Shown one piece after another: positions 10,501 to 19,180 of a DNA stretch of 64,000 nucleotides. The position numbers and the translations under genes were made by a program. The notes below the pieces were generated by a model, which saw only the letters and a list, made by a program, of their open reading frames with translations, ran no database searches and had not been told where the DNA came from. Each line of letters starts with the position of its first letter. The stretch's first letter is position 1. Source of the DNA: Coix lacryma-jobi var. lacryma-jobi (Eukaryota > Streptophyta > Magnoliopsida > Poales > Poaceae). The DNA lies in contig CM019823.1 of assembly GCA_009763385.1 (NCBI GenBank), forward strand, positions 43,147,828-43,211,827. Direction: 5' to 3'.

Positions 10501-11824
10501 CTTGGTCGTGTTGTTCATAGTCTTGGTGCTGTGGAGAAGGTGGTGTTTCAGCGCCTGAAAAGTTGATATCATCAGTAGTAGCAGGGAAGTTAGAAGTATT
10601 GGGGCTAACAGAGCTTGTAAAAATATCCTTGAAATAGGCAATAAGATTGTTAGTGATTTGTTCCTGTGTAGTTGCAGCAGTGCCATCTGGGTTGAGGAGG
10701 TAGGTAATTCTATTTTTCCTTGCTCTCTTGGCTATAGCATGATGGAAGTATTTGGTGTTGCGGTCACCATTTTTCGCCCATTCTTTCTTTGCCCTCTGTA
10801 GATGGAATTGCTCATCCTTTTGAAGGAGTTGGTGATGCTCGTTGGATAGGAGGGCTTGCAGATCGTGGTCCTGCTGGATCGGGTGTTTGGAATGTTCTTG
10901 GAGGATTTGGTCCTCCAAATTTTGGATTTGATCTGTTAGCTTTGGTTTGCTTCTTCTCCATTTGCGGAGGTCACCTGCAAGGTACAAAAGTTTTTGGTGA
11001 AAGGGTCTATTAGTCGACTTACTCCAGCTCGTTGTTGCAACGTCATTGAAGTCCTGTTCCATAATCCACCAGTTTTCAAAACGAAAAGGACGGTTAGTAT
11101 TTCGATTAGAAGAGTTTAGAATGGTTAGGATTGGAGCGTGATCACTGCGGAGGATGGGAAGATGGTAGACTGTCGTCCTCGGATACTGCAAGCACCATTC
11201 AGCATTAGCCAGACTACGATCAAGTCGTTCAAAAGTGGGTGCAGAGGTGAAACGTCGGTTGCTCCAGGTGTAAGCTGGACCACTATAACCAAGATCAATG
11301 AAACCACATTGTTTAACATAATGACAAAAAGCATTGATACGTCTAATATCAGGTCGACCGGGTCCATATTTTTCATTGACATGCATGATATCGTTCATAT
11401 CCCCCATACAAAGCATAGGCAGGTTACTATTATTTACAACAAAAGATAGCACCTGCATCCAGATAGAAGCTGAGTTTTGGTGATGGGGATCACCATAGAT
11501 ACAAACCAGTCCAAAGTTTTTAGAGTCTACATTATTATGACCTAAAGCAAAGATATAATTAGCGGCATGGTCTACGACAGATAAGGAAATATCTTGGTTC
11601 CAAAAAAGCCATAGGCCACCTGATTGGCCTTGCGCTGGTACTACAAAAGCATCATGGCAGTTAAAACGATTAATTATAGAAGTGCGCTTAATGTAAGCAT
11701 TCCTTGTTTCAGAAATGAAGCATACCTGTGCCTTAGTGGAGGATATCAGTCGACCCAGATGGGTCATTTTAGAACTGCGCAGAGTTCCTCCAGAACCCCG
11801 GCAGTTCCATGCCAGAAGACTCAT
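7559..11824 (-). pseudogene. LINE ORF2: endonuclease, reverse transcriptase, RNase H (broken)
   Basis: ORF2 encodes the nicking and reverse-transcribing enzyme of the element. The ATG is at 11824-11822. The apurinic-type endonuclease (first about 230 residues) shows AWNCRG, ISETR, GDMND, YTWSN, FERLDRSLAN and SDHAPI. An in-frame TAG at 10457-10459 cuts the frame before the reverse transcriptase. Frame resumes with DFRPISLCNVIYKIISK and motif A (VDLAKAFDRMEW). Near 9855 a small deletion removes the conserved QGDPLSP region and shifts frame. Motif C follows as LLFADDL. The C-terminus has a cysteine/histidine zf-RVT segment (about 8490-8620) and RNase H acidic residues (YSDAS, AEAAAL, LSDNQ). 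A last frameshift near 7790 separates the final 72 codons, ending at 7559. Confidence 0.92.
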
Positions 11825-13301
11825 GGGTCCACCCGCGCCCTTAAAGCCGGCGCCAAAGCTTGTTGATCAGTGTGGCGGATACCTCCGAAAGGATCTTGGT
11901 GACTAGTGTTCGGATCATCTGAAGGGGGCATTACATTCTGTTCCCATTGCATGGTCGTGGCTCCTTGTTCCTGACCCTGCTGGTCATGCTGGTTGTCTGG
12001 CTGGGTGGCACTGGAGGTTGCAGGTTGGGTGAGAGCTGCAACATGGCTTCTGAGAGTGCTTAGGAGAGCATATGGCTGGATAAGTCTTGGGGTGATCGCT
12101 CTCACTAGAGTATTGACCATGTTCCAGGGAATAGCAGACAGACGGGTGATCCATTTTCCATGTGGATCATTAGGATTATCATGAGCAGTGAGGACTCTCG
12201 TGGCTCTGGACAGACAATTTGTTCTATTATGGAAGCAGGGTACACAAAAGATGCAGATCCTATGAACTTTTTCAAAGTGTATGAAGGCAAAAATTCTTCT
12301 ATCCAGGGAAATAGGAACAAACACCTTATTCTGTGCAGGCATATTGACATGATTTTAGCTCTGGTCAAAGCATATAATTCATCCCTGTTAACCTCAAAAT
12401 CATTCATTACATCAAGATCAGAAGGCTGGCCTATCTGATTCAGGATTTGGGTAATGCAGTGTGGGGTCCGGGCATCTCTGGGAATTCCATATAACTGAGC
12501 ATTAACATAAAGGTAGTCAAAGTGGTACTGGGATAGAGGCTTGGTGGAATTATTAAGCTGAAAGAGGATGTTTTGTCTCTGAGTCAACGAAGGCTGCTTG
12601 CTAATAACATGCAACAGATCTGTATTACTGTTAAAAGTTGCTAGGAACAAGCTTGTTGAAACCTCACTTACTGCTGCATAGCTATCTCCCCAAGCCTGCC
12701 CGAGGTCCCCGCTGATCTGATGGATGGAGACCGGTCTGCCATTGGCTTGGTTGCTCGGGAGCTTGACGAGTAAGTTGTACTGAGTGGCCAGAGCTTCTTG
12801 TTGCGGGTGCACGGTGGTGACGGAGAGGCAGTTCTGGAGCCGGTGCTCGCCGCCGACGACGCGGAAGCTCAGCAGGCTCTCGTCGTCCAGGATCTCCAGG
12901 CGCTCGCGGCTGGACGCCGCGGGGAGGCCCGACACCACGCGCACTCCGCGGAGCGTGCCCACGCCGCCGTCGCCCGCCAGCAACGCGCAGCTGCGCACGA
13001 ACCGCTTGTACGCCTGCGGCTGGACGATCCGCCGCACCACGGACCACACCGCCGCCGCGGACGCCGCCACGTGCTGCACCACCACCGAGCAGCACCGCCC
13101 GGGCCCCAGCGCCGCATGCTCGTGGTGCCGCGCCGCCTCCGCGGGCACCTCGCCGTTGTGCGCCCCGCACGGGGGCTGACTTCGATTAGAAGGCTGGCGC
13201 TGGGTGATCATCTCGAGCGGAGACAAGGCTAGCGTGGATGGATCAGGAGGTTTTGGTTCCATGAGAGAGGTGTGGTCAGGTAGTGTGCGGTCGTCATCCA
13301 T
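11821..13301 (-). pseudogene. LINE ORF1: chimeric nucleic-acid-binding protein with PYL insert
   Basis: ORF1 proteins bind LINE RNA. I place the start at 13301 (MDDDRTLP), although the frame is open further upstream. About 44 LINE residues are followed by about 122 residues matching a PYR/PYL ABA receptor, then a DUF4283-like segment (NSNTDLLHVI, DYLYVNAQLYGIPRDAR). Near 12350 a frameshift moves the rest into another frame, which encodes a canonical CCHC knuckle (ICIFCVPCFHNRTNC, C-x2-C-x4-H-x4-C, about 12214-12255) and a glutamine-rich tail. The stop TGA (11823-11821) overlaps the ORF2 start as ATGA. The PYL part contains no stop and keeps frame with both sides, so the fusion was probably translated before the later frameshift. 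Confidence 0.88.
12804..13169 (-). other. Captured PYR/PYL/RCAR abscisic-acid receptor fragment
   Basis: About 122 codons in sense orientation inside LINE ORF1 read as the START-like core of a PYL receptor. Visible hallmarks are VPAEAARHHEH, CCSVVVQHVA, VWSVVRR, PQAYKRFVRSC with the lysine that normally contacts ABA, the gate loop VVSGLPA, SSRERLEILDDE, and the latch loop VVGGEHRL followed by SVTTVHP. The receptor N-terminus and the C-terminal helix are missing. VRRFD, usual in the family, is VRRIV here, and the stretch before LSFRV looks one residue short. GC content is far higher than in the LINE on either side, as expected of a grass PYL gene. PYL genes of this subfamily are often intronless, so RNA or DNA capture cannot be told apart. 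Confidence 0.9.
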
Positions 13302-13789
13302 GGAAGGGAGCGGAAGAAGGGGGCTTAAAAAGGGAAGAAGAAAATGGAAAGGAGGGGGACCTTCGGTAGAATAAAGCATGGATGCAGAGGATTCAAGCTA
13401 GAAGACGGGGAGATCGGCGCGAGGCAGAGGAGGAAGAGCAGATCGGCGCAAGTCACGGAGGAAGAACGGCGGGGAAGATGGAAGAAGGGACCACAGATCT
13501 GGGCTCCAAATGAGAAACGAACACAAAAAGGAGGGGAGAGGGCGAATTGAAACCTGAGTGCAGGAGATGAGCAGCGATTGAAACAGAGAAGTACTCAGAG
13601 ATTTTGCAATCGATTTTGATAGATTGAGCGCTGGAAACGAATTGAGATTGGGGATTTTTGGGATTGGGGATGAACGTGGGGAGGGGAAACGGCATACGCC
13701 TCTGCTCACTACGGAGACTCTTGGTCTGAAGACCGACGGCCCGACTGCTGCCCGATGTCGCGGTGTGCACTGCACTGCACCCCACGCTG

Positions 13790-13912
13790 CTATTTTCTGA
13801 ACTCCTGTTTCTTCACAGCGCTTAAAACATTTGTCCTGACTCGTTCAAAGAATCACGGATCAAAGAAAACAATGAAACTGCCCGAACCAAATGTCCTGGC
13901 ATTCGTTAGCAA

Positions 13913-13943
<31 letters not shown>

Positions 13944-14519
13944 GCTCCCTTTATCAATTGTTTCTGGAAATCAAAACTCCATGCGCGTACTTCTGTGTTC
14001 AGACATTTCTGCCAGATATTTCAAGGATTTGTTGCAAACTACTGAAAACTTTTTCCAGCGGAACGGAACGGTCGATGGAACGAAATGTACGTTATGAGTT
14101 CTGACGGAACCGGTAGGTCGATCTAATCTAAAAGCGACGCTGCCAGCAAGCAGTACTGCTCTTGTTAGCTCTGCGCAGTTGTAACTGTAATGCAGCAACG
14201 TCCTATGTGATTAGCGTAAATCAGTTGATTTGGTGCTGATTAATGGTGGACAGATGCCCAACTGAACACCTTTCAAGTCAGTTCCTCGTTCCTCGTTCCT
14301 CTTCCTCGCACGGGGAGGTACTGATCGATGGCGGACGGTGGATGCTGCAAAAGTGCAAAGTCAGCAAGTTTCCACGCTTTTTTGCAAGCGAGGGACAACT
14401 GGTTAATGCTGATGTTGGCCAGTGATCGATATTCAATGGGTGAGCACTTGATGCTGCAAACTCAAATAAGCTGTGATGTTTTCCGCAAGACGGTTTGTTT
14501 GCGCATCTACGGCGGTGCA
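13790..14519. other. Intergenic, includes a (CT)n microsatellite
   Basis: There is no recognisable gene. A CT dinucleotide run spans about 13918-13943. The remainder is mixed-composition sequence with only short frames and no element ends. Confidence 0.5.
13918..13943. repeat. (CT)n microsatellite
   Basis: About 13 uninterrupted CT dinucleotides. Confidence 0.9.
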
Positions 14520-14897
14520 GAGCAACTCCAACAGTTTGGCAAAATCACTTGGCATCCTAGGATTTTTTTGTTAAAACTATAAAAAACCTCCTCCAACAAC
14601 TTGGCAAAAGTACTTGGCAATTTGGCAAGTTTGGCAAATTTCCACCTTCACTTACCAAATATGTCAAGTCCTCCATTGCTTGGCATTACGTGTATCTCAA
14701 TTTGCCAACTAGTTTTGCCAACTTGTTGGAGGCTCAATTTTATGATTTTGGTAAAAATTCTATGATGTCAAGTTCTTTTGTCAAGCCCAAATAGCAAACT
14801 GTTGGAGAATGCCTCTTTTTTCACTTGACATTTGGTTTTGGGACTTGGCAAAACTATAGATTTGTCAAGTGAGTTTTAGCAAATTGTTGGAGTTGCT
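14520..14897. mobile_element. Inverted-repeat MITE (GAGCAACTCCAACA family)
   Basis: The termini are GAGCAACTCCAACAGTTTGG and AAATTGTTGGAGTTGCTC. The interior is full of TTGGCAAA/TTTGCCAA motifs in both orientations, giving strong foldback potential. It is related to the elements at 20371 and 27142. No target duplication was resolved. Confidence 0.7.
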
Positions 14898-15294
14898 CGA
14901 GCATCTCCAAGAGTTCCCTAAATTCGTTCCTAATCCTTGATTTTTACAAAGATGAGAAAAAACTCTCTCCAACAACTTCTAATCTCTCCAACAACTTCTA
15001 ATCCATCCTCCTAAAATTTACGCACTTGGTAAATTTCCTCTCATCGTGCGTAACTTTACGCGGAGGAGCCCTCGCGCTGATACGGCGTTCCTGTGCGGCA
15101 TTCCTTTCCGCGATTTATTTTTTCCGTGGCTCCCTCGTTCCCGCGTTTTTTTCGTGGCTCCCTCCTTCCCGCGGATCCTCCATGTCCGTCGCTCCTTCAT
15201 CGCTACTCCATCGATCCTCCATCGGTCTTTGGCCGTCTACAAGATCGCCGCCGCCGCGGACGTCCATCTGCTAGAAGATCACCACTGCTACTAG

Positions 15295-16067
15295 CAGCGA
15301 CGGAGCTAGCGGTGGGGCGGGAGGGGCTCAAGCCCCTCCTACCGCTACAGAGTACATGAAATCCTTATAGTATCCAGTTAAAATTTTAGTCTTAAATATA
15401 TAAGGTAGAAGAGGCTGAGATGGTAGATGTACAAGGTAGGAGGGGCTATAATTTGTTGGGAGTAGAAGATATTCTCTTTTGTTAATTAGACAAGCAATCT
15501 AATAGACACAGAGAATTATCCATCTAAGTCACAAGACTTAATTCTAACTTCTCAGTTCCTGGTCCACCACCACAACCCATCCTTATAGGGCGTTCCTTCC
15601 CTGCGCCTCAACCCATGTCTATAGAGTGTTCCTTCCCCTTCACATGGCGTCACACAGTTTTTAGTGGGCGACGAACGCGACTACACTGTGACGCAACTAA
15701 CGGGTCATCGACTCCTAGGTGCGGCTGTGCGGGGGCAAGCTAGCGAGGCCACGATCGGCGACCGACGGGCAGCCAGGCCTAGTCGCGAAGCTGAGCGACG
15801 TGGCAAGCTGCGAGCGTGCAGTCAGGTGTGGCAGCCAGCAGATGAGCAGCTTGACATAGTGGGCAGGCTGGCAAGGAGCCAGGTGCAGCAAGCAAGCGAG
15901 CATTGGCGGCAGGGCCGACGGACAAGGAGCTAGATGCAGCGCTGGTGGACGAGGGCACGCCGCAGTCTATAGCAGGCTCTAGGTATCCGAAGTAGGCGAC
16001 TTTTTTTTGAATTTCAGCGTCAACTTTTGTTTAGCCCCTCCTAAATTTTTTTCTGCCTTCGTCCCTA
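15295..16067. mobile_element. Non-autonomous hAT element, 8-bp duplication GCTACTAG
   Basis: It starts CAGCGACGGAGCTAGCGG and ends TTCGTCCCTA, imperfect inverted termini of the Tip100-like type. GCTACTAG occurs at both 15287-15294 and 16068-16075. Near each end lies an AGCCCCTCCT motif in opposite orientation. It is non-coding, 773 bp long, and interrupts the GC-rich cargo of the element around it. Confidence 0.88.
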
Positions 16068-16081
16068 GCTACTAGGTTTCA

Positions 16082-16190
16082 TATGGCGGCTGCTGCTGCT
16101 GGATCTTGGAAGGAAGCCGGTGTAGCTAAGTTTCAGATTATGGCTGCTGCTACTGGACCTCGGAAGCCATGGCCGCTTGGTTTCAGATGG
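16082..16190 (+). repeat. Diverged tandem duplication of about 55 bp
   Basis: Two adjacent units share ATGGC(G/T)GCTGCTGCT..TGGA.CT..GAAG and end in the same AGTTTCAGAT/GGTTTCAGAT phrase. The first begins at 16083 and the second at about 16140. Both would encode alanine-rich peptides, but there is no supported gene. Confidence 0.6.
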
Positions 16191-16260
16191 TATGTACGTG
16201 ATGATTACCGTTGCTGCTCCTGGACTTTCATTTTTTTCGAATACTACTCGCAGATTCTAA

Positions 16261-16506
16261 GGCCTTGTTTAGTTCCCTCATTTCCCAAAATTTTCCATCA
16301 CATCAACCATCACATCAATGTTCGGACGTATGCATGAAGCATTAAATATAGGTAAAAAAATAACTAATTGTATTTTTAGTATGTACATGTCGAAACGAAT
16401 CTTTGGAGTCTACGTAGTCCATATTTGGACAAAGTTTGTCAAATAACAACGAAAACGCTACAGGAAAAATTTTGCAAAATTTTTCCATCTAAACAAGAAC
16501 AAGGCC
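16261..16506. mobile_element. Tourist-like MITE with TAA duplication
   Basis: It starts GGCCTTGTTTAGTTCCC and ends ACAAGAACAAGGCC. TAA is present at 16258-16260 and 16507-16509. It carries the full set of family phrases (CACATCAATGTTCGGACG, ACGAATCTTTGGAGTC). Confidence 0.9.
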
Positions 16507-16554
16507 TAAGGTTTATTTTATTCTGTGATCCGTTGTATCTATACGTACGGAGTA

Positions 16555-16786
16555 CTACCTCCGTTCCAGAATAAGTGTCGTTCTCGCTTCCCGAGAAAAC
16601 ACTGCCATTAATTATATATTAAAATATATTAATATTTATATTAAGTGATTAGTATCATCGGAAAGATCTTTAAGTCTATTTTTTAACAAAATTATTTGGA
16701 GATATAAATGTTGCATATATTTTTACAAATTGAGTCAAAGTTGTGGCACGAAAATCCAAAACGATACTTATTTTGAACCGAGGGAG
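16555..16786. mobile_element. Stowaway MITE
   Basis: It has CTACCTCCGTTCC at the left and GAACCGAGGGAG at the right, with TA on each side (16553-16554 and 16787-16788). The interior is AT-rich with the usual AAATATATTAATATTTATAT segment. Confidence 0.88.
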
Positions 16787-17204
16787 TATGTTGCTAGCTT
16801 GGCGTCTCTGTGCTGCCGCATGCATGGTCATGTAGGGCTACTGCATGGTACTCCGTACTGTACGACTGTTGCGTGCTTGTATGCTACAGAACGACAGGTA
16901 GATGCCCGCTGCTGATAGATGTGGCCGGGAGTTGGCGCGGCGGCAGAGAGGTCGTGGAGAAAGGGTTCGTCGCAGCCCTATGCAGTCCAGTAAAAAATGG
17001 CGCAAAAAATAACTTGAGGGCTGAATTTGATTTTTTTTAGAAGTCATTTATTGGAAACTCTTGGAGATGTCTTTATTTTTCTCTCCTAATATCTTTTTAG
17101 GAATTGTAAAACTACAAGCTTTTAGGAGAAAAAAATAAGAAACTCTTGGAGATGCTCAACAGCTGAAAGAGGCTAGGCCATGCTGCAAAGCAAGTCGGAA
17201 GAGA

Positions 17205-18076
17205 CATTGGCGGATCTAGGAGGGGGGCTGGTGGGGCTGCAGCCCCCCTCACGGCCCTAATTATAGACTAACAACTCTTATGTCTCATCTAAAAAAACAA
17301 TTTATCCTGACATTAGCTCCTGTTTTACTCTAGTCGTACTTGCGAACACGCGTCAGTTGCTCCGGCGTGCACCCCAAACGGCCTCTGTTGCTCCATGTCC
17401 AGTGTTCGAGGTCGGTGCTACCGCTCCCGTATGGTCTCCATCCTTCGTCCCTCGATGGCTCGTCCCCTCCGGCGCATGCGCTGGTGTCCCTGGTAGGGGT
17501 GGTAATGGATCATGCCCTTATCCCCACTTCACAATCCAATTTGATCCTTTTTCAATTTTAGTTCAAAATCATATCCTTATTGAGCCCGATCCTTAAATTT
17601 GCTAAGCTAAATTTGAGGGCCCTTTACCACCCTTAGTCCCTGGCCAGCTGGCCGCCAAGCGCTAGCTACTTGCCTAGGCGTAGGAGATCAGTGACTCAGC
17701 CCTCGACCCTATTCGTTTCATAAGAGACGGTTACTATAGTTTCGTACGTTTAACACTTTAGTTTCTGATTTTTATTTTATTATTTTTTATTTGATACTTC
17801 TAATCTCCGATCAATGCAATCTACAATATTTATATTGTAGCAGCCTTTCACCCTGACTGGACCCTCAGGACTTAAACTAAATTACTTCACTAAATTTAAT
17901 TTGCTACAGTTATATATCATTGTTATAATTTGTGTAAGACTAAATTATTGAAGATATAATTGAGCCTGCTAGGTATTCATAGTTTGAGTTTTTATTAATT
18001 GAATCTGCTAGATATTCATACTACGAGGCGAACATAGTTCAGCCCTCCTCGTGCTCAATTCCTGGATCCGCCACTG
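17205..18076. mobile_element. Non-autonomous hAT element, 8-bp duplication GGAAGAGA
   Basis: It starts CATTGGCGGATCTAGG and ends CCTGGATCCGCCACTG. GGAAGAGA is duplicated exactly at 17197-17204 and 18077-18084. It contains a GC-richer non-TE-like stretch (17335-17490) and a second hAT element nested inside it. Confidence 0.92.
17494..17635. mobile_element. Nested mini-hAT, 8-bp duplication GTCCCTGG
   Basis: This 142-bp element has termini TAGGGGTGGTAA and TTACCACCCTTA, flanked by exact GTCCCTGG at 17486-17493 and 17636-17643. It sits within the larger hAT element and is therefore younger than it. Confidence 0.92.
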
Positions 18077-18330
18077 GGAAGAGATCTGAAACTGGGTGTT
18101 TGCCAAACTGCACTCGTCTAAACAGAAGCAGTTTCGCAAAAAAAGAAAATAAAAGAAAAAAAGAAGCATTTTCGCAGGAATTCGGTGTAAATTGCTATAC
18201 ATAATTCTACGACGATACAGGAACGTGAATTCGCATCCTGGATGTCAGGTTGGCTGCATGACCTGGCTGCTTGGACGAAATTTCTGGGCGAGCCAACTGA
18301 CAGAACAGTTTCAGACTATGAAATATCAGT

Positions 18331-19006
18331 ACTTTGTTTAGTTCCCCCAATTTCCCAAAATTTTCTATCACATCAACTATCGCATCAATGTTCGGACATA
18401 TGCATGGAGCATTAAATATAGGTAAAAATAATAATTAATTAAAATTTTTCTATCTAGATGCCAAAATTTTGTAAAATTTTCCATCATATCAACCATCACA
18501 TCAATGTTTGGACGTATGTATGGAGCATTAAATGTAGATAAAAAAAATAACTAATTGTACTTTTAGTATGTACATGTTGAGACGAATCTTTTAAGTCTTA
18601 TTGGTCTATATTTGGATAAAGTTTGTCAAATAACAACGAAAATGCTACAGTAAAATTTTTTGCAAAATTTTGGCATCTAAGAGCATCTCCAAGAGACTCT
18701 TTATATCTTCCCTAACTTGTAGAAATAGAGATTTTGATGAAAAAAACACCCTCCAACAGTCTCTTCAATTGAATATCTAAATATAGATATTCTCTATTCC
18801 ATATTTCTTGCTAGCCAAAGATGGAGAGCGAGAATAGCTCTCTAAACTGTGTACAACATATAAAAAAGCTGTTAGAGATTATAAAGATATAGAAAATGGT
18901 TTTTACTCAAATGACTCTTCAAATAATGATTTATCAAATGACTCTTCAAATGATGATTTAGAGAGTAGATTTTACAAAAGCTCCTGGACATGCTCTAAAC
19001 AAGGCC
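18331..19006. mobile_element. Tourist-like MITE(s), rearranged and interrupted
   Basis: A first partial copy (18331-18450, TTTGTTTAGTTCCCC and CGCATCAATGTTCGGAC) runs into a second (18453 on). The right end TAAACAAGGCC lies at 18996-19006, split off by the insertion at 18681-18995. The right terminus is only about 175 bp upstream of the SARD4-like start codon and 5 bp from the W-box palindrome. Confidence 0.8.
18681..18995. mobile_element. MITE nested in the Tourist copy, TAA duplication
   Basis: The termini are GAGCATCTCCAAGAGA and GCTCCTGGACATGCTC, flanked by TAA at 18678-18680 and 18996-18998. Removing it restores the expected Tourist end ATCTAAACAAGGCC. The ends resemble those of the candidate element at 14899-17157. 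Confidence 0.88.
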
Positions 19007-19010
19007 GCAA

Positions 19011-19035
19011 TTGACTCCGGAGTCAACCCGGTCAA
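19011..19035 (+). promoter_or_regulatory. W-box cluster: palindrome TTGACTCCGGAGTCAA plus GGTCAA
   Basis: A perfect 16-bp palindrome (19011-19026) places two TTGACT W-box cores face to face. GGTCAA at 19030-19035 is a third core (TTGACC) on the minus strand. The cluster lies about 146-170 bp upstream of the SARD4-like ATG. W-boxes are the known binding sites of WRKY factors, and regulation of this gene by them is inference. Confidence 0.6.
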
Positions 19036-19180
19036 CGCTACTCCGGTCTCGTCTCGTGTTCCTGCACTACCCTTTTCCATTATCCATTTCCCAGTCTCCA
19101 ACGCCCAAACCGCATCCGCGAACCGAACGATTCCACAACGCAAGCGAAACGGAGGCGGAGCAGAGCGGAGCAGATCAGGC

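Larger units (their letters stand above)
7501..13774 (-). mobile_element. Near-complete L1-type LINE with captured ABA-receptor fragment
   Basis: This is a minus-strand non-LTR retrotransposon of about 6.25 kb. In sense order it has a leader of about 470 nt, ORF1 (13301-11821), ORF2 (11824-7559) with endonuclease, reverse transcriptase, zf-RVT-like and RNase H parts, an 18-nt 3' UTR, and a 19-nt A tail (T tract at 7522-7540). The flanks share ACTGCACCCC(C)ACGCTG (7484-7500 and 13774-13789), a likely target duplication differing by one C. The left copy is separated from the T tract by 21 extra bases. Both ORFs are disrupted, so this copy is not autonomous. Confidence 0.9.
14899..17157. mobile_element. 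Candidate TIR element (GAGCATCTCCAAGAG ends) carrying nested insertions
   Basis: GAGCATCTCCAAGAGTTCC at 14899 has its inverse GAAACTCTTGGAGATGCTC ending at 17157, with a further inverse copy near 17050. The interior has a GC-rich pyrimidine segment (15040-15290) plus nested hAT, Tourist and Stowaway elements. GC-rich unique cargo between such ends is reminiscent of Pack-type elements. No target duplication was found, so the unit is tentative. Confidence 0.4.

Noticed and set aside
12682..13232. Open frames of 82-162 codons antisense and out of frame to the PYL fragment
   Set aside because: Low-complexity shadows of a GC-rich coding segment. The ORF1 frame explains the conservation.
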